In this document: positions 11,521 through 22,999 of the stretch, piece after piece | Numbering within the stretch: position 1 is the first letter of the stretch | How the letters are laid out: the number at the start of each line of letters is the position of its first letter | Origin: Oreohelix idahoensis | Taxonomy: Eukaryota > Mollusca > Gastropoda > Stylommatophora > Oreohelicidae | Reading direction: 5' to 3' | Length of the DNA stretch: 64,000 nt | Assembly: GCA_024509875.1 (NCBI GenBank) | Contig: JAMPIV010000584.1 | Span: forward strand, 1,697,159 to 1,761,158 | The notes under the pieces: model-generated | Databases searched by the model: none | What the model was told of the DNA's origin: nothing | The model's input: the letters and a program-made list of their open reading frames with translations, nothing else | Program-made: the position numbers and the translations under genes

Positions 11521-13008
11521 TTTCGTCTTTATCAATCATATCAGGAAATATAATCATTATACCTAATTCCCCAAGATACAATCAGTAACCTGATACATTC
11601 ATAGTGAAACAATTTATATTAAATATATATACAGGTGTAGGTAGTATAAATGACACATAACAAATACCAACATTATATATCTGCTGTAGGCCTATTTTCC
11701 GTCAAGTTTATAGTAAATATATTTACTCTCCAAGATTTAAACAGGCCAGTGACTCTAGTGAAGCAAGAGTTCCCGATCACGCAGTTAAGCAATAAATCAA
11801 AGGTTGACAGCTATCTCTTGTCCCAGTAGGTCGTGCTGGCCTCGTGTTTGAGTGTGTGTGAGTTTATGAATAAACTCTCCCGTATAAATAGGTAGATGGA
11901 AAGCTTTTACTGCTTAAGGAAAGCTTTTGGTTGGTTCTCGGCGTGGCAAGCTGATTGGTTACATGCAGTTTAGTACAATCCGTCGTCCCATCCGTGACCG
12001 AGACGAGTCCCGAAAAAACAGGGCTTATGCCTAATTTTATTCTGTTTTTCCTCCATATTGGGTGACAAGATGGCCGCAACCGACATCCGAAAAACAGGGC
12101 TTAAGTTTTTTTTCTTTTTTTTTTCCTGGCGTATACTTCGTGTAATTTATTCTGGCTCAGACACTGGTGAACGTTGCTTGTTGATTGGCTGGGGCATATT
12201 TGTATCCCGACATAGTGTATTAACTAAGAAGTGAGGTTACACACTCGTTTCACGACAGATATGCTAGTTCAGTTACCAGGAAATACGACTGCACAGTTTA
12301 TCATCTGCTCTTGTGCCTCAGTGATGGCAAATGTTTTACAGATCCTACTATTAATCTGATTTCATTCTTATCGGATTCTTGAAAATTATCCCGTCGTTCG
12401 AGAATTACAAAACACTTTTCTCGACCATTAGCAACAAATTTAGAAACTTTGCAAACAAGCAATTATGGCATAAAAAGGACAGCTTTCGTAATATTAATTT
12501 CCCAGTACAAAACAGAGCCCCGCGCTGCCACAGCATACAAATCCATGGATACTGTTATAGATATCCAGCAAGCTGTATTTTATCCAACTGAGTTCCTTGG
12601 CTATATGGAACCACCTGGACCGCTGCACAACTTAATTTTAAAAAATTGGAGCACCGATAATCAAAGGGGCATAAGCCTTCAACAAACGTATTCCAAGTCT
12701 TCCTGTCCTGTGCCATCAGCTTTAAGTCTGTCTTCCTAATCATTTTTATTTCCGTGTCCAGTTCTTTTCTATATGTTATTCTATATGTTTTTCTATATGT
12801 TATTCGGTCTGCCTGTGCTTGAGGATTCCATAACGTTTCATGAATTCACACTTGACTGTAAAACTTGAAAGTCTTGTAATGCTATCAACAGATAACCTCA
12901 ATGTGTGTTCGATCCATCACCATCGACTTCTATTCAACTCTTGCTCCACTGTCAGTTGTCTAGTTCTTGTTGTCAGTCCGTTTGTGGGAAGTTTCCTTCA
13001 GGGAAGTA

Positions 13009-14004
13009 CGAGGGAAGGTCAAAAAGTAATGCCTCCTTTTTTTATGTATGTAAATACTGCATCGGTGTGCAATTTGTAAATTTAGCAGGATTCCTCAAAC
13101 ACTCTTTTGCATTGTATAGCATTACCAACCTGTTTCAGTAACAGGTGGCACCACTGTAACAGTTTAAAAATAGCTGCCAAAGACTTTCGGTTAAAACAAC
13201 GTTATGTCATAGAATGTTGACAGACAGACATAAAGAAACAAGGAAAACCATAGTCATCAACCTCCTGCACCGTTACGAAACTGAAGGAGAAGAGTTTTTA
13301 TCGAAAATTGTGACAGGTGATGAGACTTGGGTTCATTTTTGTGAACCAGAATCCACGAGGCAGTCAATGGAATGGCATCACACAACATCGAAGACAAGAA
13401 AGAAGTTCAAAAGTTCACCATCTGCAGGGAAAGTTATGGCCTCCGTGTTTTGGGATGAGAAGGGTGTGATTCTTCTCGACTTCTTGGAACAGGGAAACAC
13501 GGTGAATGCAGACCGTTACATTGAAACTTAGAAGAAGCTTAGAGGTCGTCTTCGGCGACTTTACCCATTAAAAGATCAGAGAACTGCACTACTGTTGCAC
13601 GATAATGCCACGCCACACACCGCTAAACGCACCATTGATGCGATTGCAGAATTTGGCTGGACATTATTACCACATCCCCCTTACAGTTCCGATCTTGCAC
13701 CTTCTGACTTCCATCTGTTTGGACCACTGAAAGAAGATCTTCGCGGACATCACTTTGAGGACACCGAGACCCTTAAACGCGCCGTACGCCTGTGGTTTGG
13801 GAAAAAGGACACACATTTTTACCAACCAGGATACATGCCCTTGTGAGAAGATGGAAAAAACTGTAACAAATAACGGAGACTACATTGAGAAATAAAGTTT
13901 TGAAGTTCAGACTTGGGGCTACATTTCAATGTGAATTTTATCTGTTTTCTTGCCTATTGAATGAAATTAAAAATTACGAGGCATTACTTTTTGACCGTCC
14001 CTCG
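13009..14004 (+). mobile_element. Mariner element, internally deleted
   Basis: A 996-bp element. The left terminus cgagggaaggtcaaaaagta (13009) and right terminus ...tttttgaccgtccctcg (ending 14004) are near-perfect inverted repeats. TA flanks both sides (13007-13008, 14005-14006). An AATAAA at 13891-13896 follows the transposase. The element is shorter than the usual ~1.3 kb because the segment for the N-terminal DNA-binding half is missing. Confidence 0.92.
13214..13846 (+). pseudogene. Mariner transposase, N-truncated with a stop
   Basis: The frame starts at the catalytic half (MLTDRHKETRK...), so the N-terminal helix-turn-helix region is missing. Catalytic residues survive: D in TGDETWVHF, D in LLHDNATPHTA, and D in SDLAPSDFHLFGPLK. 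The second and third are spaced by 34 (DD34D, the mariner signature). A TAG stop at 13529-13531 separates the first and second catalytic aspartates, and the C-terminal end (RWKK...) is beyond another stop near 13844. The copy is non-functional. It is related to the second mariner at 60998-61885 but is a different copy. Confidence 0.9.
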
Positions 14005-14006
14005 TA

Positions 14007-15420
14007 CCTAGGTTTAATTCTTATATTTTTAAATATTTATTTAGGTTCTTATGTGTCCTATCTAGCCTTCACTTTCTTTCCTTTCCCTGACGAAGGCCTT
14101 GTGGTCGTAACGTTGGCTATTTTCTTTGTCTTTTGTTCTCGTAAGACGAATTACCCTTTTTTGATTTTTTTCACACCCATCCAGTTCCACATTAGTGAAC
14201 TTGCCATACTACTTCAATCATTTATTCTGCGCAAGCACCCATTTATGACAGTCTGTAACAGTTTTGGTTGTTTTTGTTGTTCTCCATGTGCCACTGCAAT
14301 ACAGTAGGACTGACTTGACACTTGAGTCGGAGATTCTAATTTTGGTCACCGGGCTTGATTTCTTTTGATTTCCATATATTTGTCAATGCAATGAAATCTC
14401 TTCTGGCCTTTTGTAATCTTATTTTGATGACTACCATAGTTATACATCTTGCAAGCACCATATCGTGGGATATGTCCGATCAGTCATTGAATAATAACCT
14501 ACCACTACCATTCCAGTCAGCAATGAGCAAAACCGCTCAAGCAGAATTAGACAAAGTAAAAAAACTAAGGTTCATATGAGGGGGCATGAGAATCAAGAGA
14601 ACAGCTGATTGTGGAATCGATGCAAACATATAACCTATGGAACTAAGGTGTAAACGTAGTCCTGGAAGCAACAGTGTTATTGAAGAATGAGAGTAGAAAA
14701 CCCAAACAGGCAACTGATTGATAACTGGAAGCCCATTTGCACGGTGGCTCCCAAGCTGTGGTCTGCGGATTCACAAGGGGCCGCGACAAGGGCAGAGTGT
14801 GTCCGCCATGTACTGAAGAAATATTTTTATATAAACAGCAACAACAAACGAAATCGTTATATTTTCAGTTTTCGTCCATATGGAAAATATATGTAGAAAT
14901 AGACTCAATACAGAGCCAGACCTGCGACTTAACATATCGTCTTTGGGGCCATGCATCCGGAAGCTTACGACTGTAAAATAACATATTCGATTCCAATAAT
15001 AATAATCTATTAACTGTTTCGGTCTGATTACTGAAGACCTTTAAATGTGTATGTAAATAAAAGAATTACAGTTACATTTTTAGACCTGAGTTTTAATAAA
15101 TGCACACTTTTTTGATGTGTAATAAGTGCTCAGATGTGTAATATATGCACAATACATACGATGTAAAACTAATCCTGTAAATGTTATTATTCCTCAACGG
15201 TACCCGCATATGTATAGCATGGGTGTTAAGGGAGCTGCGACGAACAACATTTTGACAACCGCTGTATAGCCGATTTAAAAAATCCCGACGACAAGTGGCA
15301 ACAACTATAGCAAAACAACACCGCCTTCTATAGACATGAGAAATAATAGAAAAATACCCAATCCTTTACATCTGCAAGGAGTTAAAAATACTCACAATGA
15401 AAACCACACTCACGGTTAGC
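14007..15420. other. No gene seen; repeat relics
   Basis: No convincing gene. The stretch 14087-14116 holds a hammerhead-like motif described separately. At about 14741-14790 the sequence ggtggctcccaagctgtgg, followed by tctgcgg, resembles a decayed hAT-type terminus. Short hydrophobic frames (13885-14307, 14355-14579) have no motifs. Confidence 0.4.
14087..14116 (+). ncRNA. Possible decayed hammerhead ribozyme (Penelope-type)
   Basis: CTGACGA (14087-14093) matches the conserved CUGANGA box. It is followed by a 4-bp stem with loop (GGCC-TTGT-GGTC, 14095-14106) where stem II belongs, then GTAAC where GAAAC is expected. Penelope-like retroelements are known to carry minimal type I hammerheads with this arrangement. 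The A-to-T change in the GAA box would abolish self-cleavage, so this would be a relic. Stem III and the cleavage site were not convincingly placed. Confidence 0.35.
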
Positions 15421-15649
15421 TTCGTACCTTTTTGGTCCGCAGTGAATATATGTAGTTAAGTGTTGTTTCGTAGCAGTTAGGGTTAGGATTAGGGTTAGTA
15501 TTATGGTTAACACTAACCCTAACACAAACCCTAATCCTAACCCTAATCCTAACCCTAATCCTAACCTAATTCTAACCCAAATCCTAACCCTAAGCGCTAC
15601 GAAACATCACTTAACTACATATATTTACTGCGGAGCAAAAAGGTACGAA
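15421..15649. repeat. Foldback element with telomere-like repeats
   Basis: A 229-bp inverted repeat. The left arm starts ttcgtacctttttggtccgc (15421) and the right arm ends with its near complement at 15649. The outer ~50 bp of each arm match with a few mismatches. The inner part of the arms consists of ttaggg/ttagga units on the left and ccctaa/tcctaa units on the right, so the whole forms one hairpin. The telomere-like units are irregular. No clear target duplication was found. Confidence 0.85.
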
Positions 15650-17372
15650 AGATAGGAAATTACCAACAAGGGATACCAATCCAACAGTATTTAAGACATC
15701 TGGCTTAGAGACCATAGACAGCTACTCTAACACCGCTATACATGCATACAAAGATGGCTCTGCCTTCAGTGCCACTGGGGCCGTAGATGATCGTATAGGT
15801 TTCGTATCTCTACCCTAAACTGTAGGCAGATTATTTGTGGTTAGGAAACTTCTTTCTCTCAAGTCGACAACAGTTCATATACTGAAAGTTGATTAATGAT
15901 TTCAATAGTTGATGAATGACTTCACGCTGACAGCAGAAAATCTTTAATGTTGAACTGTGTCGTAAATTTTAGATAGGTTAGAAGATAGTTATGGTCCCAT
16001 CTGAGCAGAGGTGATAGTGGTAAATATGTGAGAATAAAGGCGTAAGAAATAGATTTCCCGAGTGAATAGTTAAGGAGAAGATTTGTCTCTGGACTGAATA
16101 GTTTCTCTAGTCCAGCCTATCTATACGACTATAATTTAGTGTAAGACAATCTTTCACCCCCTTATCTCTAGAAAGATAAGTTAAACTAAACACACCCACA
16201 CACACAATTATGTGACAACAAGACACACAAAACGTGAAAAACTATGGTTAATTGGGTATGGGTCTGACCAACACACACATTTAAGTTCTTTTTGTTGTTT
16301 ATTATCATTAAACTTTTTACAACATCCAACATATAGAGAAATCAATAAATCATGTTTACGGACATATGAAAATAATCGAATAAGTGCCCTCTGTTACGGT
16401 ATTTTTATGATGTCGTCTGCTATAGTTGGCAGTGCGCAATTTTAGGGTGATAGAGTTTATTATAGATTAATAATTGATACTTCACGGATTAGTGAACACG
16501 GTCGAATTGTGACGTGTTAGCGTTGATAAGGTCACGCTCCGTGACTTAGTTACTGGACCCTTTTTACGTCATCCGTCAAGCCGTGAAGTCGTGTCTTACA
16601 TCCTTCCAAGGTTAGGCTTGGTAATAGCCGTATTTATTTGAATTATATAAGGACTCAGGGTCAGTTCATATTGATATGTTAAAGGATGAATTTATAAGGT
16701 TAGTGGATAACCTATAATGATGGAAGGATTATTAAATCAATTATTTGATGTATTTCGTCAAGACACATGTGCTCACTACCGGCTGTCTGAAACCCAGCAG
16801 CGCGAGTAAAAAGCCATGCTGTTCTGTTGACAGTAAATTATTATGACACGGACTATGATGAAATGTATTAACATGAATCAGAATTAATGCACGTTGATTA
16901 CGAACCATGCTCATGAGATCTTCAATGTTTATCGTAAATAACTTGTGTATTGTTGGACTCGAATACTTGGAATTATCAAGTCAATATTATTCAGTTGTTA
17001 ACCAGTTCTAACCAGCACCCAGCATTCGCGTAATAGACAATAGAAGCACGATGTTTCAAAGCATGAATGAGAATTAAGGAATGTTAAGACCTGGCCAGAC
17101 CTTACAATATTCTTTATTAATTACAAGTTGGACGTTGACATGCAAAGGACAAATGATAATGCAACCACTAATAAAAGAGACCTGCAACACCCTCCCCTTG
17201 TTGAGAAAGGATCCCAAAAGAAGTTAATAACCCAAAGGTCAGAGATACGCACTAGGTTACAGAATAGACTATGAAGAACAAGTTCCCCACTAAATTACTA
17301 CTCAGTAAAGTACTCAAGTTTAGCGAAATAAAAAAAAAGAAGTTAGTACAATGATTGTAACAAAGGAAAATA

Positions 17373-17411
<39 letters not shown>

Positions 17412-19363
17412 ATATGTGGCCACAAACAATCTCGCTTACCCACTCGTAGTGTTGATATCCCTTGAAAAAATTACAGTAGCTCCTGAACCTATACTGCCAG
17501 GTGGGTTGCCCAAATATGGCCCCAGTCCAGCCTATATATCGAATAATAATTACAAGGTGGACGCCGAATTTGGTAATTTAATTTTCCCTGGATGAAACAA
17601 GTGTCACCGCGAATAGTTACTGAAGCAAGACGTACTCTGGACGTTCACAGTTGCAAAAGGAGAAAAGTAATTCCCGTATTGCTAAGCATCTGGTTGCTAA
17701 GACAAATGTTACAATATGTAAAACTGATGATGATGGTAAATCCTATCGGCTGGCTCTACGGTGATTGCCGATTTTGAAACAGCGTAGTTTTCTGGATCAC
17801 TCCGTTGCTACGGCTGTCAAAGGTCAGGAATATACTTGTATGTTCTTTCGTATGCCCAGTGGGCTGGAAAAATTGAATAAATAATTCTGGGTAAGGTACA
17901 GTTCAGTTACGATTTAATCTTAATGTTTATTGGTCTCTTGGGCCCAACCGGTTCATTAAGGAACTTGGGACTTGTAGCCACGAAGAAGACACCATTAATC
18001 CTTCACTGAATGAAGAAAGAGGACCGAACTAGCCCAAAAATCGAAGACCCGAAATAATAATAATGGTACTGGTAAGACCGCTGGCCGCTGGTTTTGATCA
18101 GGTGCTAGATAAGGAAGAAAAGAACATTTATTAAAAAAACTGCTACTATCCTATCCACCCGTAAGTTTTCCCCCTCCCCCGTTATTGCCCGCGAGAAATG
18201 AACAGCGCACAAAGTCAATTAATATTTCATTTATCCATACGCGCACTTTAACAAAAATCGCCTGTCACTACTAGCTATTTGTCGGCGTCTATTGTTTTGT
18301 CACATGACATTAACACTAGTCACTTATATAAATTCACACAATGAAACATAATACGAATTCTATTCTGTCACTCATCCGTCACGTGTAATAATCTCAGTCA
18401 GCTAAACTGTATCTTCTTGTTGAAAGTGGGGTGTTGGAAATTACATTACACTGAACGACTAGCAAGAAAATATCTTCGCGTTATTTTATTTCACTAGTTT
18501 TAAATGCTAAGGAATTACAGTGAATTAAAATGGTAAACTTAACACATTTTAACACTTAAGCACAATTTCTATTTCCACAAATCAGAAATGAAATCCCCAC
18601 GAGACAATTTAACACATTTAGCGAAGAATGGTTCTAGTCTGGCGTGTTTAGATTATCCAAGAATTTCTGAGAGACTCTAATAACTGAATTTGAGAGAGCG
18701 CGAAATATATACAGATCATGGTGCTACTATCACCAGAGGACGTTACAATTCACACCTTCTGTATAGCAGAGAAATCAGGAAACTGTGTTTCCCGGATCAA
18801 AGGTTTTTTCGTTTATTCTACTCAGCGATGCTGACCGACATCAGAAGACTTGGCCATGCACGGGCCTCTCTTAGATTACGTCCCCTTTCGCAGATCAGAC
18901 AATTTACCTTCCTTTAAAACGTACGAACTTCAAAGGTGGTCGGGAAAATATTATCGCCCCTGTATCTCTTCAAACAGTTCGTTATTTCCACGCGCATCTG
19001 TCTAATGACATATAATTGGCAAATCAGCTCGCATGAGAAACTCAGGTAAACAAACGTGATTCGCTCCCCTGCTAAGACTGGCAGGTTGCAAAAAGTTGGT
19101 AAACAACTCTGTTGTTATGTTCCCAGAAAAAGAGCGTGGATTCAAAGGTGAGTCATACATAGAGAAAATTGCGTGGTTTCTCTTAGCCAATGGTAGACGC
19201 TAAATGGGAAAGCAAAGGCTGTCAGATTACTGTATCAATATTTCCATTCTACGTCACAGACTGTATTAGCAAAATTGATCAAAAGAAAATTAGAATGATA
19301 TTCCCAACCTTCCACCGAGGCTGGTAGACTTGTACAGTAAAATTCAGCAGGTACTAATACAGT
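15650..19363. other. No gene seen
   Basis: No supported gene in 3.7 kb. It contains a (CT)n run (17376-17409) and short CA-rich runs near 16190. The reading frames of 60-77 codons show no recognisable motif. Confidence 0.5.
17376..17409. repeat. (CT)n microsatellite
   Basis: An uninterrupted CT dinucleotide run of about 34 bp. Confidence 0.97.
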
Positions 19364-19368
19364 GTTAC

Positions 19369-20448
19369 TGTTAAGTCATATTTTAAGTCAGAGTTAAGTG
19401 TTAAAGATTTTTATGTACGGGGCTGTTTTTTCTAGTAAGCACGTTTAAGGTAATGAGTTGATTTTTGTTTGGGTACTTTTTTGTACGCTAGGTTTTTCTT
19501 GAACATTGCTCAACTGAGTAGGTGTTAGTCTTTTTACAAAAAAATAAAGAAAGTGTTCGAATGTTCTTAGTGGTAGTTTGGGGGGAGATACGGATGAGCT
19601 GAGCTCAGTTCTCAAGTGGTTAGTTCGTGCATGAGTAATTTTTACTGATTTGTACTGAGAGACTGTGATCTCGGGATTAGTATGTACCTGGCAGAGCTTC
19701 GAGACAGTTGTTTAGTCTCGTTAGTGTGACCAGAAGATATTTTGAAGAGAATATATTATTGAAGTGAAGATAGATAGGTTACTGAAGGGAATGTTTCTTC
19801 TCCCAGGAGATTTATTATTCGAATGCCATGGATTACGTTGGCTCATTGATGTACCTAGTATTATGATGTATGTAATTCCTTTCTTGATGGATATTTGTAC
19901 TTACACGATTTATCATTCTAATGCCATGGATTACGTCGGCTTATATGAACTGTTTGTAAGTTGCGGTGTACGCAACCAAGCTCTGGATATTTAAGATGCT
20001 GTGATGTACGATGTTTTCCACAATCTATTTGCTATGGATTTTGTATGCCATTATAACTTGTGACAGTGTGCTGTTCCTGATGTCTGATTTACTGTGATAA
20101 TAAACTGTGTATTATGAGTTGTAAACCATTGGTCTTACCCGTTGGTCTATTGCTAACTATCGTTACTGTGGTGTGGATGATTGCAACTTAAGCAAACTTA
20201 AAGTACCCATGACATTCGCCTATGTTTATACATATTTACACACCTGTCGGCCACCTGTAAGCCCGACCGAGGCTGATCGTATTTATCAGCAAAGGTATTA
20301 ACTTTGTCTAACCGTGCCACCCTTACTCACGGAAGAATCTACACAGTAACATAAGTGATGGCCTGTGTGGCCTGTTATAGAGAACATACATATATATTAA
20401 CATAAGTGTCTACTGATCATGTCTACTAAGAAAACACGCACGGCAACA
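19369..20448 (+). repeat. G2 5' LTR
   Basis: About 1080 bp, TG...CA termini, directly repeated at 27603-28678. An AATAAA at 20099-20104 could serve as polyadenylation signal; the same site in the 3' LTR has become AATGAA. A 76-codon frame occurs in both LTRs, as expected for copies of one sequence, and is not evidence for a gene. The sequence after the LTR (taagtggtcgcaagtgatat) is where a primer-binding site should lie, but I could not match it to a specific tRNA. Confidence 0.95.
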
Positions 20449-21473
20449 TAAGTGGTCGCAAGTGATATGGGGTGTGTTTGACATAAGTTACCAAAAACTA
20501 GAACTACAAGGAGGTCGACAAGATTTACAGTGTTGCCAGGTCTAGTTTTCGTGTGCAAGTTTTAAGTTGACTTCATGCATTACGTGTCAAGGGCCTGAGG
20601 AGTGAGGAGTTCCAGTACCTATCAACGTTGGACTTCTACAGACCGTGTGATACCCGATGCCCATCATTTTGTCGCGAAGGCCGGGAGTTCTCCTTTTTGA
20701 AGATATGTGGTTTTTTGTTTGTAAACTGTGCCACTTTATATGTAACAAGCCTTCCTCTATTGTGGGCATTATCTGTTGAATTTAGTGTTCTATGTTCTAT
20801 ATTCCATGTTTAAGCGGGTTTGGTTGGGAGGTGACTTATGGTAGGAAACATCCCAGTTCATCCAGGGCCTACGTAAGCGTTCTTTAGGGACACATTTTGC
20901 GGATTTCCCGCAGTGGAAATTTCCAGCGAATTTTTGCTGAAGCATTTCAGTCCACTGTGTTTGGTAATCTGTGACACCATTGTTTAGGTGTGACGAACTG
21001 TCTTATTGTCGTTGTCGTAGTATTTTTTTTTCTTGTGCCTTAGTTTATTGATTAATTTGTTTGTGATTGTCTTCCTCTATCTTGCTATCTTTACTTTATA
21101 TACAAATAAATTTTTTGTTTATACACTGTGCTGTTGCTTGTCTTGTCACTCTTTTCGCAGTGTCATTGCATTCTTTGCAATATTTTTTCTTTAGTTTTGC
21201 TTTCTTGTTTAGTTGATTCTGCGAACGTGGTCATTTGTTCTTTATATCTTGTCTTTGTCACTCTTGTTTGCATTGTCTATTTTTGTTATGATCGGATAAT
21301 ATTATAGTGCATACTTTAATAGGTAATTAATAACATTGTTAATAGTTAGAAAGGTAATTGTGCAAGTTCTATGGACAGGAACTTTTTGCATTTGTAGGTA
21401 ATAAATAAATCTTGAATTATTTGAGGGAGAAATCTTTCTAAGGTAGTAAGATTGCTCATACACATTTGTCATA
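20449..21473 (+). other. G2 untranslated leader
   Basis: About 1 kb between LTR and gag, T-rich toward its 3' part. No coding signal is visible. It presumably includes the primer-binding site and packaging sequences by family analogy. Confidence 0.6.
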
Positions 21474-22999
21474 ATGGCATCTTTGGATTACTTCATTAAA
21501 CAAGGGAAATCCCTTGGCATGACTGCTGAGGAAGTGAAAGAATTCGCACTTGTCGAATATGACAAAGCTCAGAAGCTAGAAGAGAAAAAGTTAGAGGCGG
21601 AAGAGAAAAAACTTTAAAAGCAAATGGAAATGGAAGAGAAAAAACTTCAAAAGCAAATGGAAATGGAAGAGAAAAAATTAGAGGCGGAAAAACTTCAAAT
21701 GGAAAGGGAAGAGAAAAAACTTCAAATGGAAATGGAAGAGAAAAAACTTCAGGTGCAAGCTGAAGAAAACCTTAGACTCTACGAGCAAAAGGTGTTATCT
21801 TTGGAGCTTCAGAGAATGAAGGTAGTGAATAGTGTTAATACACAAAATGTTACGGACACTCGAACAACTTCTCGTAGGACAAATACTAATTCCTATAAGA
21901 TCAGATTACCTCATTTTAAACCTATCTCCGACGATGTCTTATTTTAACTGAATAGATTTGAACTCACATGTGAGTCTCATAAAATAGATAAGTCAGAATA
22001 TTGTGCACGACTTATGGAACTACTTTCAGGTGAGGCTATGACAGCTGTAAGTATGTTGGAGGGGCCTGACAAAATAACTATGATACTGTCAGGGCTGTCT
22101 TGTTAAAAAAATACCAACTTGATGAAGACGGCTATCGTCTGCGCTTTAAGTCTCTATTACCAGAGACTGGGAAAGATTTTTCAGAGTTTATAGCGAATAT
22201 ACGTCTTACGTTCTCACGTTGGATTGAACTCTCAAAAACTGAACACACATTTGAAGCCCTCATGGACTTATTGCTTCGTGACAAAGTCATGTCGTCAGTT
22301 AACACTTCTTTTCTTTCCTTTCTGCATGAGCGAAAGCCTGCAAACTTGAATGATATGGAACAATACTGTCGCCAATACGTCACGGCACACCCAAAAGTGA
22401 TTGTTGGCCACTCTCAAATCAATCAGAGAAGGTTTACCCGTGGCTTCGGTAATACCATATAGTGCTAATTTTCGCCGTAGATCACAAAGTGTTTATCGCA
22501 ATTTTGGTAGGAGAGATTATCGTGATTTTAGACAGTACCAAAGGGGTCCATCACGTAGTAATTCTCCTTCTCCAAGAAACTGGAGACAATTTAACGGACC
22601 TCAACATTCCGGTTCCAACAATTCTGGAAATTCTGGAAGGGATAATTACACTAGGGATTATCAACCTTACAGTAATTTATTCTCGAAGACAACAAAATCC
22701 ATCTAATAGATATTTTGATCCAAGGGAAAATAATAATCGCAACTATGCTAACTGGGGTTCAAATCAGAACAATGGTCTCAATAGGGGAAATAACAATGGT
22801 CCAATAGAGATAATAGTTGTGATAGATCTCGATATGACGGTAGATCTCAAATGATAGATCGCATCGCCATGCTAACTCTGCTCAACAGGAGCCCCAGGGT
22901 ATTGATAATCAAGGTAACAATAATAATAGTGTCTCTAATGCTACTGCTTGCTCTGCTTTCGATTTCGAGAGAGCATCTCAGTGCCCTGAGTGCACAACT
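21474..22999 (+). pseudogene. G2 gag, broken
   Basis: Starts ATG at 21474 (MASLDYFIKQGKSLG), matching the G1 and G3 gag N-termini. An E/K/M/Q-rich repetitive helix follows (~40-110), built from the recurring nonapeptide-like unit EEKKLQ. The capsid-like region comes next (LPHFKPISDDVLF...; LMDLLLRDKVMSSVN), then an N/R/S-rich basic tail. Breaks include a TAA at 21615-21617, a TAA near 21945-21947, a frameshift near 22070-22100, a further shift after ~22400 and others in the tail. It is clearly inactivated. Similarity to G1 gag is high in the LLRDKVMSSVN segment. Confidence 0.85.

Larger units (their letters stand above)
10465..13006. other. No gene seen; two tandem-repeat arrays
   Basis: No supported gene. 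It contains a 31-bp tandem array (10949-11100), a complex minisatellite-like block (11213-11520), and a T-run region near 12103-12125. Short frames have no recognisable motifs. Confidence 0.5.

Noticed and set aside
14741..14790. hAT-like terminus ggtggctcccaagctgtgg
   Set aside because: Only one end is visible, with no matching partner or 8-bp duplication, so it is mentioned only as a relic.
19764..19994. 76-codon frame present in both G2 LTRs (also 27995-28225)
   Set aside because: It is shared because LTRs are copies of one sequence. No recognisable motif, and differences between the copies do not favour coding constraint.
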